From: Prevotella sp. P5-50
GTDB taxonomy: Bacteria > Bacteroidota > Bacteroidia > Bacteroidales > Bacteroidaceae
Length of the DNA stretch: 64,000 nucleotides
Reading direction: 5' to 3'
Assembly (NCBI RefSeq): GCF_002251295.1
Contig: NZ_NPJA01000019.1
Coordinates: 248,001 to 312,000, forward strand
Part shown: positions 1 through 8,448 of the stretch, piece by piece
Layout: the number at the start of each line of letters is the position of its first letter
How positions within the stretch are numbered: position 1 is the stretch's first letter
The notes under the pieces: generated by a model
Database searches by the model: none
Seen by the model: only the letters and a program-made list of their open reading frames with translations
What the model was told of the DNA's origin: nothing
Translations under genes and position numbers: made by a program

Positions 1-374
1 TCTGCGTTGTTGGAGATATCTCCACTGAGTTTATGTCCATTGATGAGGATGAGAATATACTTTCCTCCGAGTCCGTTCAAACGGAGTTGCGACCCCATGG
101 CATTAGGTGCCATGGAAAGTTGCGGCATAGTATGTGTGAGCGCATCAGCAAATGTAGTGATGCCCTGCTCTTTGATTTCCTTCGCCGAGAGTACGTGCAC
201 CGGTGTAGCAGTGACTCCCAAACGCTGATGATGCCCCGACCCCGTCACTACAACGGGATTGAGGCTCATCTGTTTGTCAGCATCTGCCGATCCGCTTTTG
301 CTGTGGATCTGTGCCGATGCAACTATTGCGTTTACTGATAAGGCGAAGATAACGAGTAGTCTGTTGGTCTTCAA
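1..374 (-). CDS. TonB-dependent receptor, N-terminal part (cut by window edge)
   Basis: This is the first ~124 residues of an outer-membrane TonB-dependent receptor; the rest lies beyond position 1. A signal-peptide-like start (KTNRLLVIFALS...) is followed by NPVVVTGSG, typical of the TonB-box/plug start, and by a plug segment ending in LNGLGGKYILILINGHKL. An in-frame TAA at 378-380 and the absence of an upstream ATG make TTG at 374 the only start that keeps the signal peptide. It lies 30 bp downstream of the CbiK-like gene on the same strand, so it probably belongs to the cobalamin-riboswitch operon. A substrate related to corrinoids or tetrapyrroles is inferred from context only. Confidence 0.85.
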   Translation of the reverse strand, partial: MKTNRLLVIFALSVNAIVASAQIHSKSGSADADKQMSLNPVVVTGSGHHQRLGVTATPVHVLSAKEIKEQGITTFADALTHTMPQLSMAPNAMGSQLRLNGLGGKYILILINGHKLSGDISNNA

Positions 375-404
375 AGTTTATCAGATTTTATGTTTGTTTC
401 TGGT

Positions 405-1508
405 TTATTCGGGGTTCTTTGAGTGATAGTAATCCACAGTTTCAGCGTTCTTGGTGTGTGCTTTATAGAGTGCGCGGACATTGGCAAACTCAAGCAGACC
501 CTTTACAATTCCCTTGTCGTCGGTATAGCTATCGTCCTCGATGGTGTATCCCATGTGTTTGAAATACATCTTCCAACTGGTGTCTTCAACCTCACCTTCG
601 TCGTTGGTCTCAAATCCATTGTCCCAAGCATCGTCGTCACCAGCCATATCGTTGTGGGCGTGGTCACCGGCGATAGACATCAGCGGAGCGCAATATACCT
701 TACCGCTGGTGATGCCATCGTTGGCCATGCGCTGGTGAACGTGAGTTTTGAAGTTCTCCTTCATATCAACAGTTCCTACATAGTAGTTAGAGTTGTAAGC
801 CTTCAGGGCTGTTTCCAACTGGGTGTAGCGAACATTAGCTTTGTAGGTATCGTAGGTGTCGGGGTTACCGTGACCCATGAACAACATAGCGCCTTTCTGT
901 GCATAAGAACTGAAGTTGTCGTTGAGTGCCTTAGCCAACTTATTCACATCTGAAGGATATTCAGCCATCAGAGGATAGCCCAGCTTAAGGGTCATGGTGC
1001 TCAGATACTTGTCGTCGAGGTCGCCGTTAGAGTTGTTAGCGAAGTCTTTCATAGCATTGATGACACGTGTGTATTCTTCTCCGGGAATCACCTGCATAGA
1101 CTGAACGATGATTTCCTTATACTGCACACGTCCGAAAGCCTCCAGCCAGTATTTTGGCTCATAGAAGTTGCGGGGCTTTACGTGTTCGCCAGCCATAGCA
1201 CGGTTGATACAGATAGCTGAAGAGAACGACAGATAGACGTCGTAACCAGGGAATTCTTTCTTGTATTCCTCTACGGTAAGGTCGAAAGCATCGTATGCCT
1301 GCTGCCATGTCGAACCGAATGCAACGACGAGAATTGCCTTGTCGTTTTTCTTCTGTGACTTAACGGTAGCATCTACTTCCTGCTGGTAACGCTCCATGTT
1401 TGACAGTTGTCCGCCCTTGGAGTCATCGTCGTCGTCACCACAAGCAACGAATGTTGAGGCAGTCAGCAATGCTACGGCTGCCATCATGAGAAATTTAATC
1501 TTCTTCAT
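405..1508 (-). CDS. cbiK: CbiK-type sirohydrochlorin cobaltochelatase-like lipoprotein
   Basis: This 367-residue protein resembles class II CbiK chelatases, which insert a metal into sirohydrochlorin or related tetrapyrroles. The CbiK landmarks AILVVAFGST near the N terminus, FMGHGNPDTY and AGDHAHNDMAGDD are present; the histidines in the last two match the metal-binding histidines of the family. The N terminus is a lipoprotein signal (MKKIKFLMMAAVALLTAS, then VAC) with lipid Cys23 followed by GDDDDDS, an acidic tract like the Bacteroidetes surface-export signal. The protein is therefore probably outside the cytoplasm and perhaps on the cell surface, unlike biosynthetic CbiK. The start at 1508 is chosen because it gives the signal peptide. 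It overlaps the end of the upstream receptor gene by 14 bp. The actual metal and substrate are not shown by the sequence. Confidence 0.85.
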   Translation of the reverse strand: MKKIKFLMMAAVALLTASTFVACGDDDDDSKGGQLSNMERYQQEVDATVKSQKKNDKAILVVAFGSTWQQAYDAFDLTVEEYKKEFPGYDVYLSFSSAICINRAMAGEHVKPRNFYEPKYWLEAFGRVQYKEIIVQSMQVIPGEEYTRVINAMKDFANNSNGDLDDKYLSTMTLKLGYPLMAEYPSDVNKLAKALNDNFSSYAQKGAMLFMGHGNPDTYDTYKANVRYTQLETALKAYNSNYYVGTVDMKENFKTHVHQRMANDGITSGKVYCAPLMSIAGDHAHNDMAGDDDAWDNGFETNDEGEVEDTSWKMYFKHMGYTIEDDSYTDDKGIVKGLLEFANVRALYKAHTKNAETVDYYHSKNPE

Positions 1509-3654
1509 TGTCTTTTTGTTTGTTATAATGTTGATTATTAAAAATGTTTCTAATCTTCTTTCCTTTCGCAAATCTGACAGTCAGCGAGGCGAAAAGCGTA
1601 GTACCCGATGTATTGGTACCGAGGTGTAATCCGTGTGGAGTTTTATCCACATAGTTGAAAATATTATCCACTCCAGCCTCTATACGGTAGGTCATGTGTT
1701 TGCTTTTTCCAAGGTCGTGGGTGGTGCTGAGACGCCATATCTGGTATCCCTTACCGTTGCCGTTGGTCTGATAGTAGCGTTTGGTTGACATCTTGCCATA
1801 GATGCCGACACCCATCTGATAGTTGGTGGCAAACTGATGGTTCCATGTAGCGAAGACGTTGGCTTTATGGTGTGCCATGCCATCGATGGTGACATTGACC
1901 ATTCTGTCGTGTGTGGTGTCGTAGATATTGGCTTTGGTATCAAGGTAACTATACCCTGCCCCGATACTCAGATGGTCTGTGGTGTATCGCAGATTGACAT
2001 CCACACCATAGGTTTTGGCATCTTCCATGTTGTGATAGCGACGCACTTTACTGAGCATCTCACCATACTGTTGGCGGTAAACGTCTGGTGCTTCGCTCTT
2101 GGGTATGGTTACCAAGGCTATCATATCATCCACCTTATTATAATATCCCGTAACAGATACGTTGAAATGACCTATGGTATATTCGCCGTTTAGCGAGAAG
2201 TAATTGCTGGTTTGTGCCTTCAGGTCGGGATTTCCCAAAAACAGAATGATGCCGCTCATGTCGCGTGCATACTGGTAATTGAGCTCTTTGATGGTGGGTG
2301 TCTTAAATCCCTGGCTCCACGATGCTCTAAGTCTGAAGTCGCCAAGTTTAAGCATGGTAGAGAGTTTGGGGGTAAGTTTCCATCCGAAACTCTCGTTGCG
2401 GTTGAGTCGGAGTCCGGCTGTCACCTGGAGGATGTGCAGCAGTTGGAGTTCGTCTTGCACATAGATGGCCTCGGTATTATCGTCGGCGGTGCGTCCTTTG
2501 ATGCTTGCAGGAGCTTTGAGATAATCGTAGCGTGCCTCAATACCGGCGCTGAGTTTGTTGGTTGGGGTGAGTGCAAACACACCTTTTAGATTAAACATGG
2601 TGCGCTCCTGATTGCTCATCAGCAGTTTTTGTCCGGTGAAATAGGGGTAGTCGAGAATGAAGTTGCCATCTTCATCGAAGCCTTCTGCCAGTGTTGTCGA
2701 GGTGAAAGCGTGGTAATAGGCATGTTTGTTCCAACTGACATCTGCCGTGACGAGGTCACCGCGATTAGTGGTCCATTGCATGCCGGCAACGGCTGAAGCG
2801 TTCTTATACTTTAGGTCGTAGTTATAGACATCATATTTGGGATATTTGCCGCTCTTGCGGTATATACCCTTCTGATACCATGATCCTTCGGCATAGAGTT
2901 CTAATTGTTGGGTAGGATTCCATGCCAACCGCTCTGCTATCTGCCAATTGGTAAACTCGTTTGCAGTTTTGCTTTTCGAGTCGGTGACGGGTGTTGCCGA
3001 ACTTGGTGTATGTTCGGTGGCGGTATTCTGCCATCCGTCGTTGTGCTGAAGTTGAAAGTTGGTGTATGATTTCCATTGTCCAAAGCGCAGGGCAATGCCG
3101 TTGTGCTGTCTCACATCGTTATGCGATCCGTAGCGTGTCTTGTTTTCAAGCATCACGCCTTCATTATGCTTACGGGTGATAATATTGATGACTCCGGCTA
3201 TGGCATCGCTTCCATAGAGTGCCGACGAGGCACCCTTGACAATCTCGATGCGCTCAATATTGTTGGGATCGATAAGTCCGAGGTCGTTTTGTCCGCCTAC
3301 ATCACCATGCAGGCGCTTACCGTCGATGAGTATTAGGATATAGGAATTGCCCAGTCCGTTCATCTGCATTTGCGATCCCATGTCGCCCTGTTCGAAGTCG
3401 AACGATGCTGACAACTGGGAGAGTATGTCTTCGATGCTGCGTCCGGCAAAGGTTTTCAGCACCTGCCGATTGATGACTTCGGTCTGTACCGGAGCATCTT
3501 TCAACAAGTGGCGCGTACCAGTTCCTGTCACCACAACCTCTTGCAGCGACTCCTTGCTCTCAATGGTTTTCTGTGCTAAAACCGGCGGACACACTACTAT
3601 AGCAAGTAGCAGACCCGCAATGTTTCTGCAAGTCATAATACCCTTATAATTCAT
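1495..3654 (-). CDS. TonB-dependent outer-membrane receptor, BtuB-like, riboswitch controlled
   Basis: A 719-residue outer-membrane receptor for TonB-driven import. After a signal peptide (MTCRNIAGLLLAIVVCPPVLA region) comes the TonB-box-like LQEVVVTGTGTRH, a plug domain (about residues 50-160, with LIDGKRLHGDVGG, IERIEIVKGASSALYGSDAIAGVINIIT) and a beta-barrel ending in TLFASLTVRF plus a short charged tail. A cobalamin riboswitch lies in its 5' leader, so corrinoid uptake is the likely role, in the manner of BtuB. The start at ATG 3654 is preferred over 3636 (both in frame); reading further upstream would translate the riboswitch. It is followed directly by the CbiK-like lipoprotein gene. 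Confidence 0.9.
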   Translation of the reverse strand: MNYKGIMTCRNIAGLLLAIVVCPPVLAQKTIESKESLQEVVVTGTGTRHLLKDAPVQTEVINRQVLKTFAGRSIEDILSQLSASFDFEQGDMGSQMQMNGLGNSYILILIDGKRLHGDVGGQNDLGLIDPNNIERIEIVKGASSALYGSDAIAGVINIITRKHNEGVMLENKTRYGSHNDVRQHNGIALRFGQWKSYTNFQLQHNDGWQNTATEHTPSSATPVTDSKSKTANEFTNWQIAERLAWNPTQQLELYAEGSWYQKGIYRKSGKYPKYDVYNYDLKYKNASAVAGMQWTTNRGDLVTADVSWNKHAYYHAFTSTTLAEGFDEDGNFILDYPYFTGQKLLMSNQERTMFNLKGVFALTPTNKLSAGIEARYDYLKAPASIKGRTADDNTEAIYVQDELQLLHILQVTAGLRLNRNESFGWKLTPKLSTMLKLGDFRLRASWSQGFKTPTIKELNYQYARDMSGIILFLGNPDLKAQTSNYFSLNGEYTIGHFNVSVTGYYNKVDDMIALVTIPKSEAPDVYRQQYGEMLSKVRRYHNMEDAKTYGVDVNLRYTTDHLSIGAGYSYLDTKANIYDTTHDRMVNVTIDGMAHHKANVFATWNHQFATNYQMGVGIYGKMSTKRYYQTNGNGKGYQIWRLSTTHDLGKSKHMTYRIEAGVDNIFNYVDKTPHGLHLGTNTSGTTLFASLTVRFAKGKKIRNIFNNQHYNKQKDNEED

Positions 3655-3739
3655 TCTAAAATAAAATAGGAAATTGTCAACCCTTAATCCTGAGGGCGCA
3701 ATGTCTTGTCTGGGCGTTTGCCTGAGATAGAACATATAA

Positions 3740-3908
3740 GGCAGGTCTTCTGGCTCTCCCCAGTCTGTCATACCTTCCCGAGTTGCCTCAGTGGCGTTAT
3801 ACTGACAAACTTGCTTCAAAGGGGGATTACAGCTGCAGGTACAGCTCCGGTCTTTCACCGGATTCCCTTGCATCATACGGCATCTGCCGTTGATTGCCTT
3901 TTCTTTCC
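3740..3908 (-). promoter_or_regulatory. Cobalamin (B12) riboswitch
   Basis: On the minus strand the leader reads through the conserved cobalamin-riboswitch blocks in order: GGGAATCCGGTGAAAGACCG, GAGCTGTACCTGCAGCTGTA, the B12-box-like GCCACTGAGGC, CGGGAAGGTATGACAGACTG, and GCCAGAAGACCTGCC. These lie at about 3750-3880. The element sits just after a recognisable promoter and 85 bp before the receptor start, so adenosylcobalamin probably represses the receptor-chelatase operon. The exact ends are approximate. Confidence 0.93.
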
Positions 3909-3913
3909 GGGTG

Positions 3914-3944
3914 CAAATGTAGTCATTTTATGTTATATGGCAAA
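3914..3944 (-). promoter_or_regulatory. Promoter of the riboswitch-receptor operon
   Basis: Minus-strand -7 box TACATTTG (3914-3921) and -33 TTTG (3941-3944) with a 19-bp gap, matching the Bacteroidetes sigma-ABfr promoter. Transcription would start close to 3908, right at the riboswitch. Confidence 0.7.
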
Positions 3945-3996
3945 AAAATCATAGAAAAATCGGATTATTATCCTCCTTTTTTGTAATTTCGCACCC

Positions 3997-5295
3997 ATGA
4001 AGCATACTTTCGCCCAATTTCTAATAGCGGCACCGGCATCTGGGTCGGGCAAGACCACCATTTCCATTGGTATGATGGCGGCGCTGGTGCGTCGCGGCAG
4101 GGTGGTGCAACCGTTTAAGTGCGGTCCCGACTATATCGATACAAAATATCACGGTATGGCGTGCCACCGATCGTCGTACAACCTCGACCTCTTCATGGCG
4201 ACAGATTCGCACGTGAAGGCTATCTACTCTGAGGCTTCGCGCGATGCCGATATATGTGTGGTGGAGGGCATGATGGGACTTTTCGACGGCTTTCAGCGCC
4301 AGCAAGGCAGTGCGGCACATGTGGCAGCCACACTCCATTTGCCGGTAATACTGGTGGTGGATGCCAGCCATACGGGCTATTCGGTGGCACCACTGCTACA
4401 GGGTTTGGCGCGTTACGATGCCGATGTCCATGTCAAGGGTGTTATATTCAATAAGGTGGGAAGTCCACGCCACGAACTCATGCTGCGTGAGGCGGCAGCC
4501 GATGCAGGGTTGGTGTGTCTGGGATGTGTACCGCGCCAGCGACAAGCGGAGGCTTCGTCGCGCTATTTGGGACTGGACTTTAGTCGTACCACGGATATGG
4601 ACGAGATGGCAGACCTTGTGGAACAGCATGTGGATATAGACCGGTTGTTGCTGCTGACAAGTGGCGAGAGACCGCAGGAAACTATCGACCATCACACCGA
4701 TAGACCACTATCAGACTGCCACATCGTAGTGGCTCGCAACGACGATTCGTTTTCGTTTGTCTATCAGCACCATATCGATTTACTGCAACGCTTGGGCAGG
4801 GTTACCTTTTTCAATCCCGAAGACAATCAGCCGATACCGGCGGACACCACCCTACTCTATCTGCCGGGAGGCTATCCCGAACAGCATTCAGAGGCATTGC
4901 AACGCGCCCAACAAACCAGAGCGAGCATACGCCGCTATGCCATCAGTGGCGGAAAGATACTGGCGGAGTGTGGCGGCATGATGTATCTCTGCAAGGATAT
5001 CGTCAGCGACGAAGGTACTTATGAGATGTGTGGCGTACTGCCCTACTCTATTGGCAGCCGAAAGAGCGACCGAAAACTATCTTTAGGCTATCGCCGCGTG
5101 ACAGTTGGAGAGAAGGAATATCGCGGTCATGAGTTTCATTACTCCCAGTTTTTGCCGCCACTGCCCCACTCCGGCGCCGATGTGTTCAACGCTCGCAATG
5201 AGCAAACGCCTTCGCCGTTTATCATCGAAGGCAATGTGGTGGCGAGCTATACCCACTTGTATTGGCAGGACGAAGTGCCGTTCTTTGGCAAATGA
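3997..5295 (+). CDS. cbiA: Cobyrinate a,c-diamide synthase
   Basis: CbiA amidates the a and c side chains of cobyrinate with ATP and glutamine in anaerobic B12 synthesis. The 432-residue length is usual. The N-terminal half is the dethiobiotin-synthetase-like ATP domain (IAAPASGSGKTTISIG, residues 10-25; FKCGPDYIDTKYH; VVEGMMGLFDG). The C-terminal half is a class I glutamine amidotransferase with nucleophile Cys325 in LAECGGMMYL and a catalytic His in HEFHYSQF. A -7-like TAATTTCG lies at 3984-3991, only about 6 bp before the ATG, so the mRNA has little or no leader. It is divergent from the riboswitch operon, and the riboswitch does not cover it. Confidence 0.95.
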   Translation: MKHTFAQFLIAAPASGSGKTTISIGMMAALVRRGRVVQPFKCGPDYIDTKYHGMACHRSSYNLDLFMATDSHVKAIYSEASRDADICVVEGMMGLFDGFQRQQGSAAHVAATLHLPVILVVDASHTGYSVAPLLQGLARYDADVHVKGVIFNKVGSPRHELMLREAAADAGLVCLGCVPRQRQAEASSRYLGLDFSRTTDMDEMADLVEQHVDIDRLLLLTSGERPQETIDHHTDRPLSDCHIVVARNDDSFSFVYQHHIDLLQRLGRVTFFNPEDNQPIPADTTLLYLPGGYPEQHSEALQRAQQTRASIRRYAISGGKILAECGGMMYLCKDIVSDEGTYEMCGVLPYSIGSRKSDRKLSLGYRRVTVGEKEYRGHEFHYSQFLPPLPHSGADVFNARNEQTPSPFIIEGNVVASYTHLYWQDEVPFFGK

Positions 5296-5393
5296 CAATA
5301 AACCACAGTAGGACAAAAGACCTTTGTTGCCACTGCTACACAATAAGCATAACGTACTGATATAATGTACGTTTCAACACTTTGGAACATACT

Positions 5394-5655
5394 TTCCTCA
5401 GCAAATCAATTTGTTTTCCTCAGCAAATCAATTTGTTTTCCTCAGCAAATCAATTTGTTTTCCTCGGCAAATCAATTTGTTTTGCTCAACTACATGACGT
5501 TTGCAGCCATGCTGAATGACGTTCTCGATGACGTTGAATGACGTTCTCAATGATGCTGAATGACGTTGATGACTATGCAATTTCAATGAGTTTGGTCAGC
5601 AAATTCATTGAATTTCCTCAGCAAATTCATTGAAATTGGTCAGCAAATTCATTGA
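5394..5655. repeat. 22-bp-period tandem repeat array, locus A (three blocks)
   Basis: This array occupies the cbiA-asnB convergent gap. Block 1 is four copies starting at 5394, 5416, 5438 and 5460, exactly 22 bp apart, each with TTCCTC(A/G)GC followed by AAATCAATTTGTT. Block 2 is three copies of TGAATGACGTT at 5513, 5535 and 5557, again 22 bp apart. Block 3 is three copies of CAGCAAATTCATTGA at 5597, 5619 and 5641, again 22 bp apart. A 22-bp period cannot keep a reading frame, so the array is non-coding. Related arrays lie at 28916-29055 and 54771-54983. Confidence 0.93.
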
Positions 5656-5823
5656 GTTTGCTGAACCACATGACGCTTATAGGTATTTAATCTTCTATAT
5701 ACCAATAGGTTACGCCACATCAAAAAACCACTGAAAAACAGGGTATCAGGACGATACGCAACCCACTGTCTGCTGAAACAACTGTCAGCTACGGCTGAGA
5801 AGTGATGCGGAATGAAAGAAAAA

Positions 5824-5854
5824 CAGTCTCCGACAAACAGCGTGTCGGAGACTG
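5824..5854 (-). terminator. Terminator of the glnK-amtB-asnB operon
   Basis: A perfect 12-bp stem (CAGTCTCCGACA / TGTCGGAGACTG) with a 7-nt loop is followed on the minus strand by GTTTTTCTTTC. It lies about 100 bp past the asnB stop. The rest of the 663-bp gap (5296-5958) holds the repeat array and no gene. Confidence 0.85.
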
Positions 5855-5958
5855 AAAAGAGTAGGGGATATCAACTGTTTGGAGTTGAAAAACTGTAGAA
5901 AGTACTACTACCTGACATTGTTGCCAGCATAAAAACATCGGCTGGAGAAAACACAGAC

Positions 5959-7623
5959 TTAATATGCCTGTTCGTGAACACCCTTCACAGCACGACCACT
6001 GGGGTCGTTCAGATGTTGGAACGAACGGTCCCATGCCAATGCTTCGGCAGTGCTGCATGCCACGCTTGGCACACTTGGAACACTGCGAGCTGCACTATCG
6101 GAAGGGAAATGCTCAGCAAAAATACTGCGATAGTAGTACTCTTCCTTATTCTGTGGTGTATTGATGGGGAAGCGCTCGGCGGCATGTGCCATCTGTTCGT
6201 CGGTCACAGCGGCTGCGGTAACGGCTTTCAGCGTGTCGATCCACGAGTAGCCCACACCATCGGAGAACTGCTCCTTCTGGCGCCATGCCACTTCATCGGG
6301 CAACATATCTGCAAAGGCTTGACGCAAAATCTTCTTCTCCATCATCATGCCGGGACAGAGTTTTGCCTCAGGATTGGTGCGCATAGCGATGTCGAGAAAC
6401 TCTTTGTCGAGGAATGGTACACGACCTTCCACACCCCATGCCGCAAGACTCTTGTTGGCACGGAGGCAGTCGTAGAGATAAAGCTTAGAGAGCTTGCGTA
6501 CCGTTTCTTCATGGAAAGCACGCGCATCGGGCGCTTTGTGGAAATAGAGATAACCGCCGAATATCTCGTCGGCTCCTTCGCCAGAGAGTACCATCTTAAT
6601 GCCCATCGACTTGATGACACGGGCAAGGAGATACATCGGAGTAGAAGCACGTACGGTAGTGACATCGTAGGTCTCAATGAAATAGATGACATCGCGAATG
6701 GCATCAAGGCCTTCTTGAATGGTATAGTTGATTTCGTGGTGGACAGTGCCTATGTGGTCGGCCACCAAACGGGCTTTGGCAAGGTCGGGCGCTCCCTTCA
6801 ATCCAACGGCAAAACTATGAAGACGGGGCCAATAGGCTTTGGTCTTACTGTCGTCTTCAATACGCATATCGGCATATTTCTCGGCTACGGCTGAGATAAT
6901 ACTGCTATCAAGACCACCGCTGAGCAACACGCCGTAGGGTACATCGCTCATCAGTTGGCGGCGTACAGCGGCTTCAAGACCGTCGTGGATAGCAGTCACA
7001 CTGGCCTTATTGTCCTTCACCTGGTCGTAATCCATCCAATCACGATGGTAATACCGATGCATCTTTCCCTCGCCACTCCAGTAGTAATGGCCTGGCAGGA
7101 ATGGTTCGTAGTGGTCGCACTGACCTTCGAGCGCCTTCAATTCAGAGGCTACATAGACCTTGCCATCGGCATCATAGCCGATATAAAGAGGGATGACACC
7201 TATCGGATCGCGGGCGATGAGAAACTCATCGCGCGTTTCGTCGTAGAGTGCGAAAGCGAATATGCCATTCAATTCTTCAAGGAAATCGATGCCACGATCG
7301 CGATATAAGGCTAAAATAACCTCGCAATCGGAACCGGTTTGAAATTGGTATTGATCCTTATAGCGCTCGCGAAGGTCCTTATGATTATAGATCTCGCCAT
7401 TGACGGCAAGCACTTGGCAGCGATCGGGACTATAAAGAGGTTGCTGACCTGACTCAGGATCGACGATAGACAAACGTTCGTGGGCGAGAATGGCATGGCC
7501 TCCACAATAGATACCGCTCCAGTCTGGACCACGATGACGTATTTTCTGACTCATGCGCAAGGCCTTGTCGCGAAGGGCTTGCGTTTGTTCTTCCACATGG
7601 AAGATGGCTACTATTCCACACAT
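5959..7623 (-). CDS. asnB: Asparagine synthetase B (glutamine-hydrolysing)
   Basis: AsnB makes asparagine from aspartate, glutamine and ATP. The 554 residues include Cys2 as the N-terminal glutaminase nucleophile (MCGIVAIF), the glutaminase motifs HRGPDWSG and LAVNGEIYNH, and the synthetase domain with pyrophosphate loop SGGLDSS at residues 235-241 and GEGADEIFGGY. It is the last gene of the minus-strand run after glnK, amtB and the porin (70-bp gap upstream), and a strong terminator follows. This fits a role in storing assimilated nitrogen. Confidence 0.96.
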   Translation of the reverse strand: MCGIVAIFHVEEQTQALRDKALRMSQKIRHRGPDWSGIYCGGHAILAHERLSIVDPESGQQPLYSPDRCQVLAVNGEIYNHKDLRERYKDQYQFQTGSDCEVILALYRDRGIDFLEELNGIFAFALYDETRDEFLIARDPIGVIPLYIGYDADGKVYVASELKALEGQCDHYEPFLPGHYYWSGEGKMHRYYHRDWMDYDQVKDNKASVTAIHDGLEAAVRRQLMSDVPYGVLLSGGLDSSIISAVAEKYADMRIEDDSKTKAYWPRLHSFAVGLKGAPDLAKARLVADHIGTVHHEINYTIQEGLDAIRDVIYFIETYDVTTVRASTPMYLLARVIKSMGIKMVLSGEGADEIFGGYLYFHKAPDARAFHEETVRKLSKLYLYDCLRANKSLAAWGVEGRVPFLDKEFLDIAMRTNPEAKLCPGMMMEKKILRQAFADMLPDEVAWRQKEQFSDGVGYSWIDTLKAVTAAAVTDEQMAHAAERFPINTPQNKEEYYYRSIFAEHFPSDSAARSVPSVPSVACSTAEALAWDRSFQHLNDPSGRAVKGVHEQAY

Positions 7624-7693
7624 GATGATATTGTTGTTTTTATGTTTGCGTTGAGGTTAGGATAGGGGAGTGGCTGGATTAGCCTGCAGCCAC

Positions 7694-8401
7694 TTAGGGC
7701 TGCAGGGTGAATCCAAACACGAAATAGGCTTTCTGATCACTGGGATTGGCCACCACCTGACCGAAGATAGGCAGGGTGAAGTGGTCGGTGATCTGAATGT
7801 CTTTAGAGGCTTTGAGGGCAAGATTGGTAACCGCAAAACCTGAAGTGTTGTAAGTGGTGGTGGCAAAAGGCACCGCACCGGCTGTGGCTGTCCAATCTAC
7901 ACCGCCCAACTTAAACGGAGCGTTGACTTCGAAATAAGATGAATAGGCACGGTCACCGTCTTTGTTGACACCGTCGTTGCCTGCAAAATTGGTGTACCAA
8001 GCTGCTGAAACAGGACCGAAATCGTAGCTCACATATCCTTCAAAGATATGGCTGGTGCCATGGGCGTTATAGTAGAAATAACGCTTTTCGGGGGTATTAA
8101 ACCAATAATCGGTGACACCGATAGAGAATCCACCTACACTGTAACTGGCAGTAAGGTCGAGTTCTTTGTTGTCGTCTTTATCGAGTCCGACACTTCCCCA
8201 AGCCGAAAGACTCAGGCCTTTATAGGCAACACCCAAGGTGGGCTGAATACTTACATTGCCGCAATCAGTACCACGCCAGATATAATGGTTTACTACATCG
8301 GCAGATAAAGTGGTTTCTACTTTGTCCTGTGCATGGGCGGTAGCGACTGCAAAAAGCAGTCCTACCGATATAAGCAATACATTCTTTTTCATCGTCTTCA
8401 T
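7694..8401 (-). CDS. TorF-family-like outer-membrane porin in nitrogen operon
   Basis: A 235-residue protein with signal peptide (MKKNVLLISVGLLFAVATAHAQ) and a mature part of alternating hydrophobic residues and aromatics, ending in YFVFGFTLQP, as in small outer-membrane beta-barrels. SADVVNHYIWRGTD near the mature N terminus resembles TorF-type putative porins. ATG 8392 is an alternative start. Its place between amtB (47-bp gap) and asnB (70-bp gap) suggests it passes ammonium or small nitrogen compounds across the outer membrane when nitrogen is short; that role is inferred only from position. Confidence 0.75.
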   Translation of the reverse strand: MKTMKKNVLLISVGLLFAVATAHAQDKVETTLSADVVNHYIWRGTDCGNVSIQPTLGVAYKGLSLSAWGSVGLDKDDNKELDLTASYSVGGFSIGVTDYWFNTPEKRYFYYNAHGTSHIFEGYVSYDFGPVSAAWYTNFAGNDGVNKDGDRAYSSYFEVNAPFKLGGVDWTATAGAVPFATTTYNTSGFAVTNLALKASKDIQITDHFTLPIFGQVVANPSDQKAYFVFGFTLQP

Positions 8402-8448
8402 GTTTTTTATTGATTAATACTATTGTTGTGATCTCTCAAGAGAGAGGA

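Noticed and set aside
3655..3876. Upstream extension of the receptor reading frame (74 extra codons)
   Set aside because: This stretch is the cobalamin riboswitch, and the signal peptide begins at ATG 3654; an extension would hide it.
5394..5481. CRISPR-like array
   Set aside because: The period is 22 bp with unit and spacer both repeated; there are no unique spacers and no cas genes in the window.
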